Assembly (NCBI GenBank): GCA_050331815.1
Contig: JBHJGM010000016.1
Location: 62,001 to 126,000 of the forward strand
Reading direction: 5' to 3'
From: JBHJGM01 sp050331815
GTDB taxonomy: Bacteria > Verrucomicrobiota > Verrucomicrobiia > Opitutales > JBHJGM01
Length of the DNA: 64,000 bases
The notes beneath the pieces were generated by a model that did no database searches, had not been told where the DNA came from, and worked only from the letters and a program-made list of their open reading frames with translations. Each line of letters starts with the position of its first letter. Within the stretch, counting starts at the first letter, position 1. The position numbers and the translations under genes were made by a program. Positions 43,248 through 50,937 of this stretch are shown here, in pieces.

Positions 43248-44633
43248 ATGTCCAGTGCGGCCCCTCCCAACATCCTGTTTCTCACCTGGCATGATGCCGG
43301 ACGCTGGTTCAACTGCTACGGCGTCGACACCGTAGACACCCCCGGCATCGACCGCATCGCCGCCGAGGGCTGCCGTTTCACCCAGGCCCATTCGGCCTGC
43401 GCGATCTGCTCGCCTTCGCGCGCTGCCATGATGACCGGGCGCACCTGCCAGGCCGCCGGGGTCATGAGCCTCACCAACAACGTTTTTTCCAACCGCATCC
43501 ATCCCTCCATTCGACACCTGGCCCGTCTGCTCAAGGAGGATCACGGTTACCGCACCGCGCTCTTTGGCGTGCAGCACGAGGCCGCGCACGAACATATCTG
43601 GCGGGTGCAGCAATTTGACGAGGCGCACCGTACCGACCCGTGGCCCACGGCCGATGTCTCCTGCGACGCGCTCATCGACTGGCTCGAGCAGCGAAAGACT
43701 GACACCGCACCCTGGTACGCGCAGATCGGATTCTTCGAAGGTCACCTGGGCGCGTTTTACAACGCACAGACGAATCCCGCGTATCCACAAGAGGACTACA
43801 CCGAGAAAGGCCTGCATCTGCCGCCTTACCTGGCCGATGACGCACCCGGTCGCGCGACCGTGGCCAACCTCCAGGGCCTGCTGACCCGCGCCGGACGCGC
43901 CTTCGACCGCGTACTCGACGCCCTCAAGGCCAATGGCCAGGAGTCTAACACCCTGGTAGTGGTCTGCGTCGACCACGGCGTCGGGCTCGCCCGGGCCAAG
44001 ACAACCTGCTACGACCCCGGCACTGCGGTCGGCTGGCTCATGCGCCTGCCCGGACGAGTCCCCACCAACCACACGGTCGAAAATCTGACCACGCACATCG
44101 ACGTGTTTCCAACCGTCCTCGAACTCGCCGGCCATCCCGTCCCCGACGCCACTCAGGGCCTCAGCTTTGCCCCGCACGCCTGCGGCCAGGCCGACCACGA
44201 ACAAAACAAGGCCATCTTTGCCCACATGGTGGAAACCATCCGCTCCGTCCGCACCCAGCGCTGGAAGCTGATCCGCAACTTCCAACCCTCCAATCGCGGC
44301 AAACTCTTCCCGGCCCGCGCGGGCTGGCTCTGGCGCTCCCGTCCTGATGAAAGACCCCCGGCCACCGATCCTAAAAACGCGCCTCACCTCGAACTGTACG
44401 ATCTCCAGAAGGCTCCCGACGAGCACCAGAACCTCGCCAGCGACCCACAACACCACGCCACCCTCGCGGAACTCGATGCCCGCCTCTGGGCCTTTTTATA
44501 CGACGAAGGCGACCCGCTGATCCATCAGCCGGTGCGCACCCAGTACGACGTCGAGACCCGCGCCTCGCTCGAGGCTTTTTGTAAAAAAACAAGTCGAGTG
44601 CTTACCCAAGCCATCGGCCCGCGAGCATCGTAG
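43248..44633 (+). CDS. Sulfatase of the formylglycine type
   Basis: 461 residues from the ATG at 43248; upstream in-frame starts to 43212 add unlikely sequence. NILFLTWHDAGRWFNCYG is the first metal site, and ICSPSRAAMMTGR carries the formylglycine motif CSPSR (C54). GVQHEAAHEHIW replaces the usual Gly-Lys-Trp-His segment. CVDHGVGLARAKTTCYDPG follows where the second metal site lies. The sequence resembles the S1 sulfatases that act on sulfated glycosaminoglycans or similar sugars. No signal peptide. It ends 56 bp before the first copy of the 58-bp repeat. Confidence 0.87.
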   Translation: MSSAAPPNILFLTWHDAGRWFNCYGVDTVDTPGIDRIAAEGCRFTQAHSACAICSPSRAAMMTGRTCQAAGVMSLTNNVFSNRIHPSIRHLARLLKEDHGYRTALFGVQHEAAHEHIWRVQQFDEAHRTDPWPTADVSCDALIDWLEQRKTDTAPWYAQIGFFEGHLGAFYNAQTNPAYPQEDYTEKGLHLPPYLADDAPGRATVANLQGLLTRAGRAFDRVLDALKANGQESNTLVVVCVDHGVGLARAKTTCYDPGTAVGWLMRLPGRVPTNHTVENLTTHIDVFPTVLELAGHPVPDATQGLSFAPHACGQADHEQNKAIFAHMVETIRSVRTQRWKLIRNFQPSNRGKLFPARAGWLWRSRPDERPPATDPKNAPHLELYDLQKAPDEHQNLASDPQHHATLAELDARLWAFLYDEGDPLIHQPVRTQYDVETRASLEAFCKKTSRVLTQAIGPRAS

Positions 44634-44688
44634 GCAATCCAGCAGCACTCCCGACGAACGCACTTAAGCACATTGATTACGGGTTTGC

Positions 44689-44746
44689 CCAAAAACCAAG
44701 TGCGCAGCACTTGAGTCCTCCCGCGGTCACGCGGGTCCGCCGACCA
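44689..44746. repeat. 58-bp double-palindrome repeat, copy 1
   Basis: Identical over all 58 bases to 44857-44914, in the same direction, 110 bp apart edge to edge. Each copy holds two hairpins: AAGTGCGCAGCACTT and CCCGCGGTCACGCGGG. It starts 56 bp after the sulfatase stop codon. No coding role. Confidence 0.92.
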
Positions 44747-44753
44747 CGCCGCC

Positions 44754-44783
44754 ATTGCGAGCGAGCGCAGCGACCGTCGCAAT
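44754..44783. repeat. ATTGCGA/TCGCAAT palindromic element, copy 1
   Basis: ATTGCGA (44754-44760) and TCGCAAT (44777-44783) flank a 16-base core rich in GCGAGCGCAGCGACC. The same element, reversed and slightly diverged, is at 62519-62546. It resembles the CATTGCGAGCGAGCGCAGCGACC-like dispersed repeats seen in many bacterial genomes. Confidence 0.7.
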
Positions 44784-44856
44784 CCAGGCGCACGTCTGCA
44801 CACAGCGCGATTTGAGGCTCACCTCATACAGGCTACACGACACGACATCTGGCCTG

Positions 44857-44914
44857 CCAAAAACCAAGTGCGCAGCACTTGAGTCCTCCCGCGGTCACGC
44901 GGGTCCGCCGACCA
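44857..44914. repeat. 58-bp double-palindrome repeat, copy 2
   Basis: Perfect copy of 44689-44746. It overlaps the 3' end of the minus-strand glycosidase gene. The last five codons (Val-Gly-Gly-Pro-Ala) and the TGA stop at 44895-44897 lie inside the repeat, so the repeat supplies the C-terminus of that protein. Confidence 0.92.
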
Positions 44915-45956
44915 TGTTTTTGACCAGGTTGAAAAAGCCCAGCTTGCGCTCAGTCGTGGGCATCCACTGCACGGGCGGGCATTGATAGCCATCGAGGTAA
45001 TTACTTTGGCCCGGGTCAAAATAGCCCCAACTGGCATACTCGCTGACCGCCGCCACAAAATTGTTCATCGGTTGGTCGAAATCGAAGTGGTCGTCCTCGT
45101 TGAAAACGATGGGCATCGGTCGGTAGCCTTCGACCGCGCGCGTCTCGCGCACCATCGCGGCAATCCGGTTCGGGTCGCCCACGTCGTTACCATGCAGCAG
45201 CAGATAATCCGAGGCCTTCACGACGTTGGGCAGCGGCACGGTTCCCCCGCCGTAGCTGGTGCTGACCCACAGCCGTCGTCCGTCTGCAGCCTGCGTCGCC
45301 TTTACGCGCTCGATCAGTTCGTGCACACGCGGCGGCTGCAAAATCGGGTGCGTGTAGCGCACGTTGCACTCGTTGTTCACCTCCAGCAGCAGGTTTTGAT
45401 AGCCGGTCTGCAGGAGCCACTCCACGGCGTTGTCGACCGCGCGGATAACCGCCGCCTCGTCCGTCAGCCGGTGGTCCTGCCCAAAGTAAAACAGCCCCAG
45501 ATTCACGACGAGGCCCAGCCGGTCGGCTTCCGCCAGAATCTTCGAAAGCCGCGCCAGGTACTCCGGTCGCAACGAGCCGTCGGCCTCAAAAGTGGAGTTA
45601 TGCCAGGGTTGCTCCCGGCTGTACCCCTGCGGGCTGCCTCCCTGCAGATTGAAGCAGAGGCAGCGCAGCCCGTAGTCCTTCCAGACTGGCATCGCTTCGA
45701 TAAACTCGCGCGTATTGCGGTCGGGGTCCCACTCGCCGGTGTCCGGGTAATTCCACCGCGAGCGCGTCTCGGGATTCAAATCGTCAAAAATCGCCTGCAC
45801 CACCCGTGCGTTCAGCAGGAGACCCTCAATCTTGTGGCCGTTCCATTCGCGGCCCGGGTAGGTGGGCGTTCCGTTCAGGTAAAAAGCGTCGTCGACAATT
45901 GAGATTTCCGTCTGGGGCATGTCGGGCAGCCTGTCGGTTTGGGCCATGGTTTGCAC
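44895..45956 (-). CDS. Glycoside hydrolase-like protein, clan GH-A type, cytoplasmic
   Basis: 353 residues (start 45956, or the ATG at 45947). A compact TIM-barrel protein: FYLNGTPTYPGREWNGHKIEG, a middle LGLVVNLGLFYFGQD, the acid/base candidate E196 in LLLEVNNECNVRY and a nucleophile candidate E287 in MPIVFNEDDHFD. The placement after strands 4 and 7 fits clan A (GH5-like). No signal peptide, so it may act inside the cell on oligosaccharides, perhaps with the GH130 phosphorylase. Its C-terminus is supplied by the 58-bp repeat, so it may be slightly truncated. The exact family is not assigned. Confidence 0.7.
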   Translation of the reverse strand: MQTMAQTDRLPDMPQTEISIVDDAFYLNGTPTYPGREWNGHKIEGLLLNARVVQAIFDDLNPETRSRWNYPDTGEWDPDRNTREFIEAMPVWKDYGLRCLCFNLQGGSPQGYSREQPWHNSTFEADGSLRPEYLARLSKILAEADRLGLVVNLGLFYFGQDHRLTDEAAVIRAVDNAVEWLLQTGYQNLLLEVNNECNVRYTHPILQPPRVHELIERVKATQAADGRRLWVSTSYGGGTVPLPNVVKASDYLLLHGNDVGDPNRIAAMVRETRAVEGYRPMPIVFNEDDHFDFDQPMNNFVAAVSEYASWGYFDPGQSNYLDGYQCPPVQWMPTTERKLGFFNLVKNMVGGPA

Positions 45957-45992
45957 GCCTCTTCCCTGCCGACGTATCTCAAAAATAAAGCA

Positions 45993-46020
45993 GGGCCGCC
46001 AGCACTCGGTCTGGCGGCCC
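45993..46020 (-). terminator. Intrinsic terminator for the PEP-CTERM gene
   Basis: GGGCCGCCAG (45993-46002) and CTGGCGGCCC (46011-46020) form a perfect 10-bp stem with an 8-base loop. On the minus strand it is followed by TGCTTTATTTTTG, a T-rich tail, 45 bp after the CHRD/PEP-CTERM stop. It separates that gene from the downstream glycosidase gene. Confidence 0.85.
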
Positions 46021-46064
46021 CTCTTTATAAAAGCAGCAATTCAGGAATCAGCCTTTGACGTCGT

Positions 46065-46715
46065 TCAGGCCTTCTTGCGGCGCAACAGTACGACCGCCGT
46101 CAGCAGCCCGATACCCACCAGACCGTAGGTCGAGGGCTCGGGAACGGCCGTGATCTGCCCGCGGATGAGGCCCGCCGGATCGTTCTCACCGTGCAGGTTG
46201 AAGTAGAACTCCGTGTCCGCGCCCTGGGGCACGCTCAGGAAGTCCTGCGCGATGTCGTTGATCGACTCGTTGGTCGGATCGCCACCGTCAAACGAACCGA
46301 AAACGGTGGTGGTGTTGTCGCTGTTGAGCACGATCTGCGCTTCGGGATCCTGGTCGGGGCCGAAGATACCCAGCGAGATCGGGCCGTTGGTGCCGCGTTC
46401 GCCGCGGTGGATGTGCAGCACCACGTCGTCGCGCACGATCTCCGAACCGCCATTGTCCAGACCTTCGCCCGGAAACGCGTTGTCGAAGTTCACCGACGCG
46501 TCGAACACCAGTTCATAGTGCAACACGAAGCCCTCGGCTTCGGAACCGCTGAGAAACAGCGAACCGAATCCGGTGCCCGTTGAGTTGGTCTGCCCGCCCG
46601 GAGCGACTTCCTGCGCCGAGTCCAGAAAGGCCTGGAAACTCTGCGCCGTCAGCACCGACGGAACAACTAGAAGCGCTCCTAAGGTAACGCTTTGGAGGGT
46701 CTTTAACTTACTCAT
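46065..46715 (-). CDS. CHRD-domain protein with PEP-CTERM sorting signal
   Basis: 216 residues. A signal peptide (SVTLGALLVVPSVLTAQ) is followed by a CHRD domain (about 25-185): SFQAFLDSAQEVAPGGQTNSTG, LHYELVFDAS, DDVVLHIHRGERGTNGP and EFYFNLHGENDPAGLIRGQI. CHRD is a beta domain first seen in chordin and common in exported bacterial proteins. The C-terminus is a textbook exosortase signal: VPEPS, a hydrophobic span (YGLVGIGLLTAVVLL) and RRKKA. Exosortase would remove the signal during export. The gene has its own terminator, so it is probably monocistronic. Function unknown. Confidence 0.92.
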   Translation of the reverse strand: MSKLKTLQSVTLGALLVVPSVLTAQSFQAFLDSAQEVAPGGQTNSTGTGFGSLFLSGSEAEGFVLHYELVFDASVNFDNAFPGEGLDNGGSEIVRDDVVLHIHRGERGTNGPISLGIFGPDQDPEAQIVLNSDNTTTVFGSFDGGDPTNESINDIAQDFLSVPQGADTEFYFNLHGENDPAGLIRGQITAVPEPSTYGLVGIGLLTAVVLLRRKKA

Positions 46716-46929
46716 GGTTGTGAGGTGTTTCTTGTTTCAAGCGCCACGATGAATTCACAGCGCGACTACAGACCATAAGCACACCGCGCCCGCACACCCA
46801 GACGAAACAATCCGGCAACCTGCGGACAAGGATTTCCCTGACCCCAGCTCGGGGATAATCCCCTAAGAAACCTTCAGGATTGCGCGATTGTGAGATTAAG
46901 GCCCAGTGTGTTGATAAGAATCGCTCATT

Positions 46930-48291
46930 TTGCACATGCCCGAAAAGCCCCTCAATATCCTCTACTTTGTCGTACACGACCTCGGCAAACATCTCGGTTG
47001 CTACAACGGCGGACTCATCCACTCGCCCCGTCTCGACGCCTTCGCCCGCGAGTCCTTCCGCTTTCACAACGCCTTCACCAACGCCGCCTGCTGTAGCCCC
47101 TCGCGCGGCTGCGCCATGACGGGCCAGTACTCCCACGTCAACGGCCAGATTGGGCTCGCGCACATGGGCTGGTCCCTCCCGCAGTCCGCCAAAACCATTG
47201 TCGATTACTTCAACGAGGCCGGGCGCACCACGGTCCACTGCGGACTCAATCACGAACGCCACGCCGGCGAAAATCACTACCAGCACGACTTCGAGGAACA
47301 CTGGGACGACTGGGACGCCGCCAACGCCGTAACCAAGGCCCTCACCTGGCTCGAAAAACGCCCGGCGGATGCGGACCCCTTTTACCTCAACATCGGCACC
47401 CACGATGTGCACGCCTCGCGCTTCACCAAGGAACCCGCCGCCTATGCCCCCTACAAGCCCGCGCCGGAAGACGTCTTCGTACCGCCCTGGCTACACGACA
47501 CCCCGCAAATCCGGGCCTTTCTGGCCAACTTCCAAAGCGCCATCGGCTACCTCGATGTACAGTTCGGGCGGCTTCTGGACGGCCTCGACCGCCTGGCCTT
47601 GCGCGAGACGACCCTCGTCGTCTTTACCACCGCCCACGGCATCGCCGTGCCCCCGCGCCTTGCGAAGGGGACCTGCTACGACCGCGGCATGGAGATTGCG
47701 CTGCTGGCCCGCATGCCCGGCCCAAGCGCGCCCGGCAGTGACGTCCATCACCTCATCCAGAATATCGACTTCACGCCCACCTTCCTCGAATTGACCGGCG
47801 CGCCCGTCCCCGATTCCATCAACGGACGCTCCTTCGCCCCGCTCCTGCAAGGGCAGCCGTATCAGCCGCACGAATACATTTTTGTCGAGCGCAACTGCCA
47901 CGGCGAACACAACCCCGAAGGCCCGGGCTTTCGCGACGTTTACGATCCCGTGCGCTCGGTCCGCACAAGCGACTTCCACCTGATCCGCCACTGCCACCCG
48001 GAACTGAAGGACCGCCCCCTGCGCCGCCACGAAGCCCCGCCGCCGCCGGACGCCAACGAGCGCACTTGGCCGACTTCCGGCGTCCCCCGCGCCGAAACGG
48101 AACTCTACTACATCGCGCAGGATCCCCTCGAGCTCTTCGATGTGGTGAACCAGCCCGAGTACGCTCCCGTGCGTGACCGCCTTTCCACGCTCATCGACAC
48201 GTGGATGCGCGACACCGACGACCTCGCGCTGAGTAGCACCGCGCCTACGCCCCCCGAAAAGCCCGGCTGGGGCCCCTGGGAAAATCTTTGA
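46930..48291 (+). CDS. Sulfatase of the formylglycine type
   Basis: 453 residues (an ATG two codons later is equally possible). NILYFVVHDLGKHLGCYNGG gives the first metal site, and the formylglycine motif CSPSR (C55) is in ACCSPSRGCAMTGQYSHVNG. HCGLNHERHAG and FTTAHGIAVPPRLAKGTCYDRG supply further active-site positions; the usual D-H-G reads A-H-G, so the first Asp of that pair is changed. It resembles the 43248 sulfatase in overall order. No signal peptide. It is divergent from the PEP-CTERM gene and followed by the LysM gene after 74 bp. Confidence 0.86.
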   Translation: MHMPEKPLNILYFVVHDLGKHLGCYNGGLIHSPRLDAFARESFRFHNAFTNAACCSPSRGCAMTGQYSHVNGQIGLAHMGWSLPQSAKTIVDYFNEAGRTTVHCGLNHERHAGENHYQHDFEEHWDDWDAANAVTKALTWLEKRPADADPFYLNIGTHDVHASRFTKEPAAYAPYKPAPEDVFVPPWLHDTPQIRAFLANFQSAIGYLDVQFGRLLDGLDRLALRETTLVVFTTAHGIAVPPRLAKGTCYDRGMEIALLARMPGPSAPGSDVHHLIQNIDFTPTFLELTGAPVPDSINGRSFAPLLQGQPYQPHEYIFVERNCHGEHNPEGPGFRDVYDPVRSVRTSDFHLIRHCHPELKDRPLRRHEAPPPPDANERTWPTSGVPRAETELYYIAQDPLELFDVVNQPEYAPVRDRLSTLIDTWMRDTDDLALSSTAPTPPEKPGWGPWENL

Positions 48292-48365
48292 TCGCCGCAT
48301 TTTCGGTCGCGAACCCATGCTTGCGGGCCGGCTTCCCAGCCCTAAGGTAAAGCCACCGGCCAGTC

Positions 48366-49079
48366 ATGTCTCAAGACGACGAACCCAACGTCCGCACGCA
48401 AGCGCCCCGGCGCAGCGTCACGCGCTCCTCGCTCTTTAGCGACAGCGCCCCCACCGACGACTCGGGCGGCATCCTCAGCGGCGCACACCCCCTGGTCTGG
48501 CTCGCCCTGCTGATTGCTCTGGTCGCCTGCGGGCTGGCGGTCTTCCTGGGCTCCGGGCCCAGCGATCCGGAAACCCCACTGGCCACCCAGGCCGAGGTCG
48601 ACTCCCTCAACCAGCAGATCGAAGCACTCCGCGCCGACCTGGGCGACCGCTCCCAGCGGCTCGACCAGCTCGTCACTCTCATCCAGGCCATCGACCAGAA
48701 GTCCCTGCCCACCCTGCGCACCGACATCCGCAACCTCCAGGGTGCCTTCCAACTCACCGACAAGGACCTGCTCAAGCTCAAGCGCGCCGTCGAGGAGATG
48801 CAGGCCGCCGTGCCCGCCGCCCCCGTCGATAATTTCGCAGGCTCGGACCCGCCACCGGCCGCCACGCCCGTGGCTCCCGTCGACGCCGGGCGCGCCGCTC
48901 CGCCACCCCCACCACCGGCCCCCGTCGCGACCTGCAGCTACACGATTCGCTCGGGCGACACCCTCTGGCATGTCGCCAGCCGGCTGGGCATCCCTTTAAG
49001 AGATCTCCTCGACCTCAACCCGGAACTCGACCCCGACCGCCTCCAGCCCGGCATGGTCATCAAGGTCCCCGCCAACTAG
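48366..49079 (+). CDS. Membrane-anchored LysM protein with coiled coil
   Basis: 237 residues. A cytoplasmic N-terminus of about 40 residues is followed by one membrane span (LVWLALLIALVACGLAVFLG), a coiled-coil stretch (about 75-145; VDSLNQQIEALRADL, LLKLKRAVEEMQAAV), a Pro/Ala-rich linker with six consecutive Pro, and a LysM domain at the end (YTIRSGDTLWHVASRLGIPLRDLLDLNPELD). LysM binds peptidoglycan or chitin-type chains, so this protein probably ties the inner membrane to the cell wall. The NUDIX gene starts 9 bp later. Confidence 0.87.
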   Translation: MSQDDEPNVRTQAPRRSVTRSSLFSDSAPTDDSGGILSGAHPLVWLALLIALVACGLAVFLGSGPSDPETPLATQAEVDSLNQQIEALRADLGDRSQRLDQLVTLIQAIDQKSLPTLRTDIRNLQGAFQLTDKDLLKLKRAVEEMQAAVPAAPVDNFAGSDPPPAATPVAPVDAGRAAPPPPPPAPVATCSYTIRSGDTLWHVASRLGIPLRDLLDLNPELDPDRLQPGMVIKVPAN

Positions 49080-49088
49080 ACACTGCCG

Positions 49089-49661
49089 ATGGCCCAACCG
49101 CCTGCGCTCTGGGAAAACCTGGGCGAAAAACTCCACGCTCCCTGCTACGTCTACGACGTGTACACCCGGCGTGTCCGCCATCCCGAATCCGGCGAAGAGG
49201 CCGAGTTCTACATCCAAAAAGCGCCCGACTGGGTGCAGGCCATCGCCCTGACGCCGGACCGGCAACTGGTCCTCGCCCACCAGTATCGCCACGCCGCGCA
49301 CGCCCTCAGCTGGGAATTTCCCGGGGGCGTGGTCGATCCCGGCGAAGCCCCCGAAGCCGCAGCCGTGCGCGAGCTGCGCGAGGAAACCGGCTACACCGGC
49401 CAACCGCCTAAGTACCTCGGCAAGGTCATGCCCAACCCAGCCCTCATCGACAACTGGTCCCATTTCGTCCTGATCGAGGAGTGCCACCTCACCGACACCC
49501 TCGAGTTTGATGCCCACGAGGAGATCGTTGCCCGCACCGCCCCCCTCGACGAAGTGCGCCAGATGATCCTCGCTGGCGAAGTTCACCACTCCCTCATGGT
49601 CGCCGCCTTCTTCTTCCTCGAAAAACACCTCCAAGCGTCCGGTACACTTAAGAACCCGTAG
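49089..49661 (+). CDS. NUDIX hydrolase, probable ADP-ribose pyrophosphatase-like
   Basis: 190 residues. The Nudix box is complete: GGVVDPGEAPEAAAVRELREETGYTG, following the G-x5-E-x7-R-E-x-x-E-E-x-G pattern. The preceding FYIQKAPDWVQAIALTPDRQLVLAHQYRHA and ALSWEFPGG are typical of the ADP-ribose or GDP-mannose pyrophosphatase branch (QYR motif, E-x-P-A/G-G). It hydrolyses a nucleoside diphosphate linked to a sugar or similar. It is 9 bp after the LysM gene and likely cotranscribed. The substrate is not determined. Confidence 0.87.
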   Translation: MAQPPALWENLGEKLHAPCYVYDVYTRRVRHPESGEEAEFYIQKAPDWVQAIALTPDRQLVLAHQYRHAAHALSWEFPGGVVDPGEAPEAAAVRELREETGYTGQPPKYLGKVMPNPALIDNWSHFVLIEECHLTDTLEFDAHEEIVARTAPLDEVRQMILAGEVHHSLMVAAFFFLEKHLQASGTLKNP

Positions 49662-49966
49662 AAAAATCAAATGGTTTCCAGCGGTCGCCAAACACGAGGC
49701 GGTGTAGTGGCCGTAGCCAAAAAATCGAAAGCGCTTCTTTGCTACGCGCTGTAAGCTGGGGAAACCGCTCGACAGTGCAGCCGTGCCCCGCGCATTCTCC
49801 TGACCTTTCACACAGCGCGCCACCCCAGCCATCCCGGCGGATTACCACCATCCACCACGCATCCCGCACGACATACTACGTACTATTTATTAGCACCAAG
49901 CCCTAAGTATAAGTACCAGGCACCAAGTACTTAACCCCAAGCACTAAGCACTAAGCACTAAAAAAC
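49662..49966. other. Intergenic region with short heptamer repeats
   Basis: 305 bp without a gene I can support. The last 100 bp are AT-rich and repetitive: degenerate copies of an AAGTACTA/AAGCACTA-like unit, ending in three perfect AAGCACT heptamers at 49939-49959. The heptamers finish 7 bp before the start codon of the oxidoreductase gene. No clear promoter or terminator seen. Confidence 0.6.
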
Positions 49967-50917
49967 ATGATCCGCATTGGAGTCATCGGAGCCGGCAAAA
50001 ACGGCCAGGGACACGTCAGAAAATTCACCGAGCTGAACGACCGCTGCCAGGTCGTCGCGGTTGCCGATCCGCAAACCGCCCTGGCCGAGCAAGCCGCCGC
50101 CCTTGCCCCGGGCGCCAAAGCCGTCGATGATTGCCAACAGTTTCTCGACGATGTCGATATGGTCGTCATCTCCTCACCCAACTGGATGCACGTGGACCAC
50201 CTGACGCAGGTGGTCGCCGCCGGCAAACACGTCTGGGTGGAGAAACCTGTGGCCGTCAATCGCGCCGAATCCGAGCGCGCCCTGAAGATTCTGGAAGGCA
50301 GCGATGTGAAGTCCTTTGTCGGGGTCTCCGTGCGCTTCGGCTGGAAGCACCGTGTCCTGCAGCGCTACCTCAAGGAGGGCAAGCTCGGCGAGCCGATCAA
50401 TGCCTTTTCGCGCAGGCTGCATTTCTACCCGCCCGGCACCCTCGATGGCTGGCGTGGCGACGCCGAGCGCTCCGGCGGCGTCATCCACGAGCTCATCACG
50501 CACGAGCTCGACTGGATCACCTGGCTTTTCGGCCCGCCCAAACGCGCGCACTGCCACGCCTACTCCCTCAAAAAGGACCACCCACGGGCCAACGATTACG
50601 TCAGCATCCTGATGGGCTTCGACGGCGGGGTCAGCGGCTCCATCGAAGGCAGCCACGCCGCCACCGCCCCCGAGTTTCGCGTCGGCATCATGGGGCGCGA
50701 AGCCGCTCTCTACACTGACCAGTGGAGCCGCTACCTGTATTTCCAAAAGGCCAACGAAAAGAGCGCCGTCCAGCTCGACGAAGAGCCCGACTTCAACAAA
50801 CACGCGCACTTCCTCGACGCCATCGAAGGCAAGGTCACCTGCGAAGCCGATGGCATCCACGGCTGCAAGCTCGCGCTGCTCATCGAGGATATGCTCGATG
50901 AAAACAGCCGAACTTGA
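49967..50917 (+). CDS. Gfo/Idh/MocA family oxidoreductase
   Basis: 316 residues. NAD(P)-binding N-terminus RIGVIGAGKNGQGHVRKF, an acidic end of strand 2 in VVAVADPQ, and the family signature VWVEKPVAVNRAESERAL with the catalytic Lys. The C-terminal domain has GGVIHELITHELDWITWLFGPP, where the family carries active-site Asp/His. Such enzymes oxidise or reduce sugars, inositols or their derivatives. It is convergent with the DeoR-type regulator, 20 bp apart. The heptamer repeat directly in front of the start could influence expression. Confidence 0.9.
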   Translation: MIRIGVIGAGKNGQGHVRKFTELNDRCQVVAVADPQTALAEQAAALAPGAKAVDDCQQFLDDVDMVVISSPNWMHVDHLTQVVAAGKHVWVEKPVAVNRAESERALKILEGSDVKSFVGVSVRFGWKHRVLQRYLKEGKLGEPINAFSRRLHFYPPGTLDGWRGDAERSGGVIHELITHELDWITWLFGPPKRAHCHAYSLKKDHPRANDYVSILMGFDGGVSGSIEGSHAATAPEFRVGIMGREAALYTDQWSRYLYFQKANEKSAVQLDEEPDFNKHAHFLDAIEGKVTCEADGIHGCKLALLIEDMLDENSRT

Positions 50918-50937
50918 AGCTAACTACGTAGCAACGC

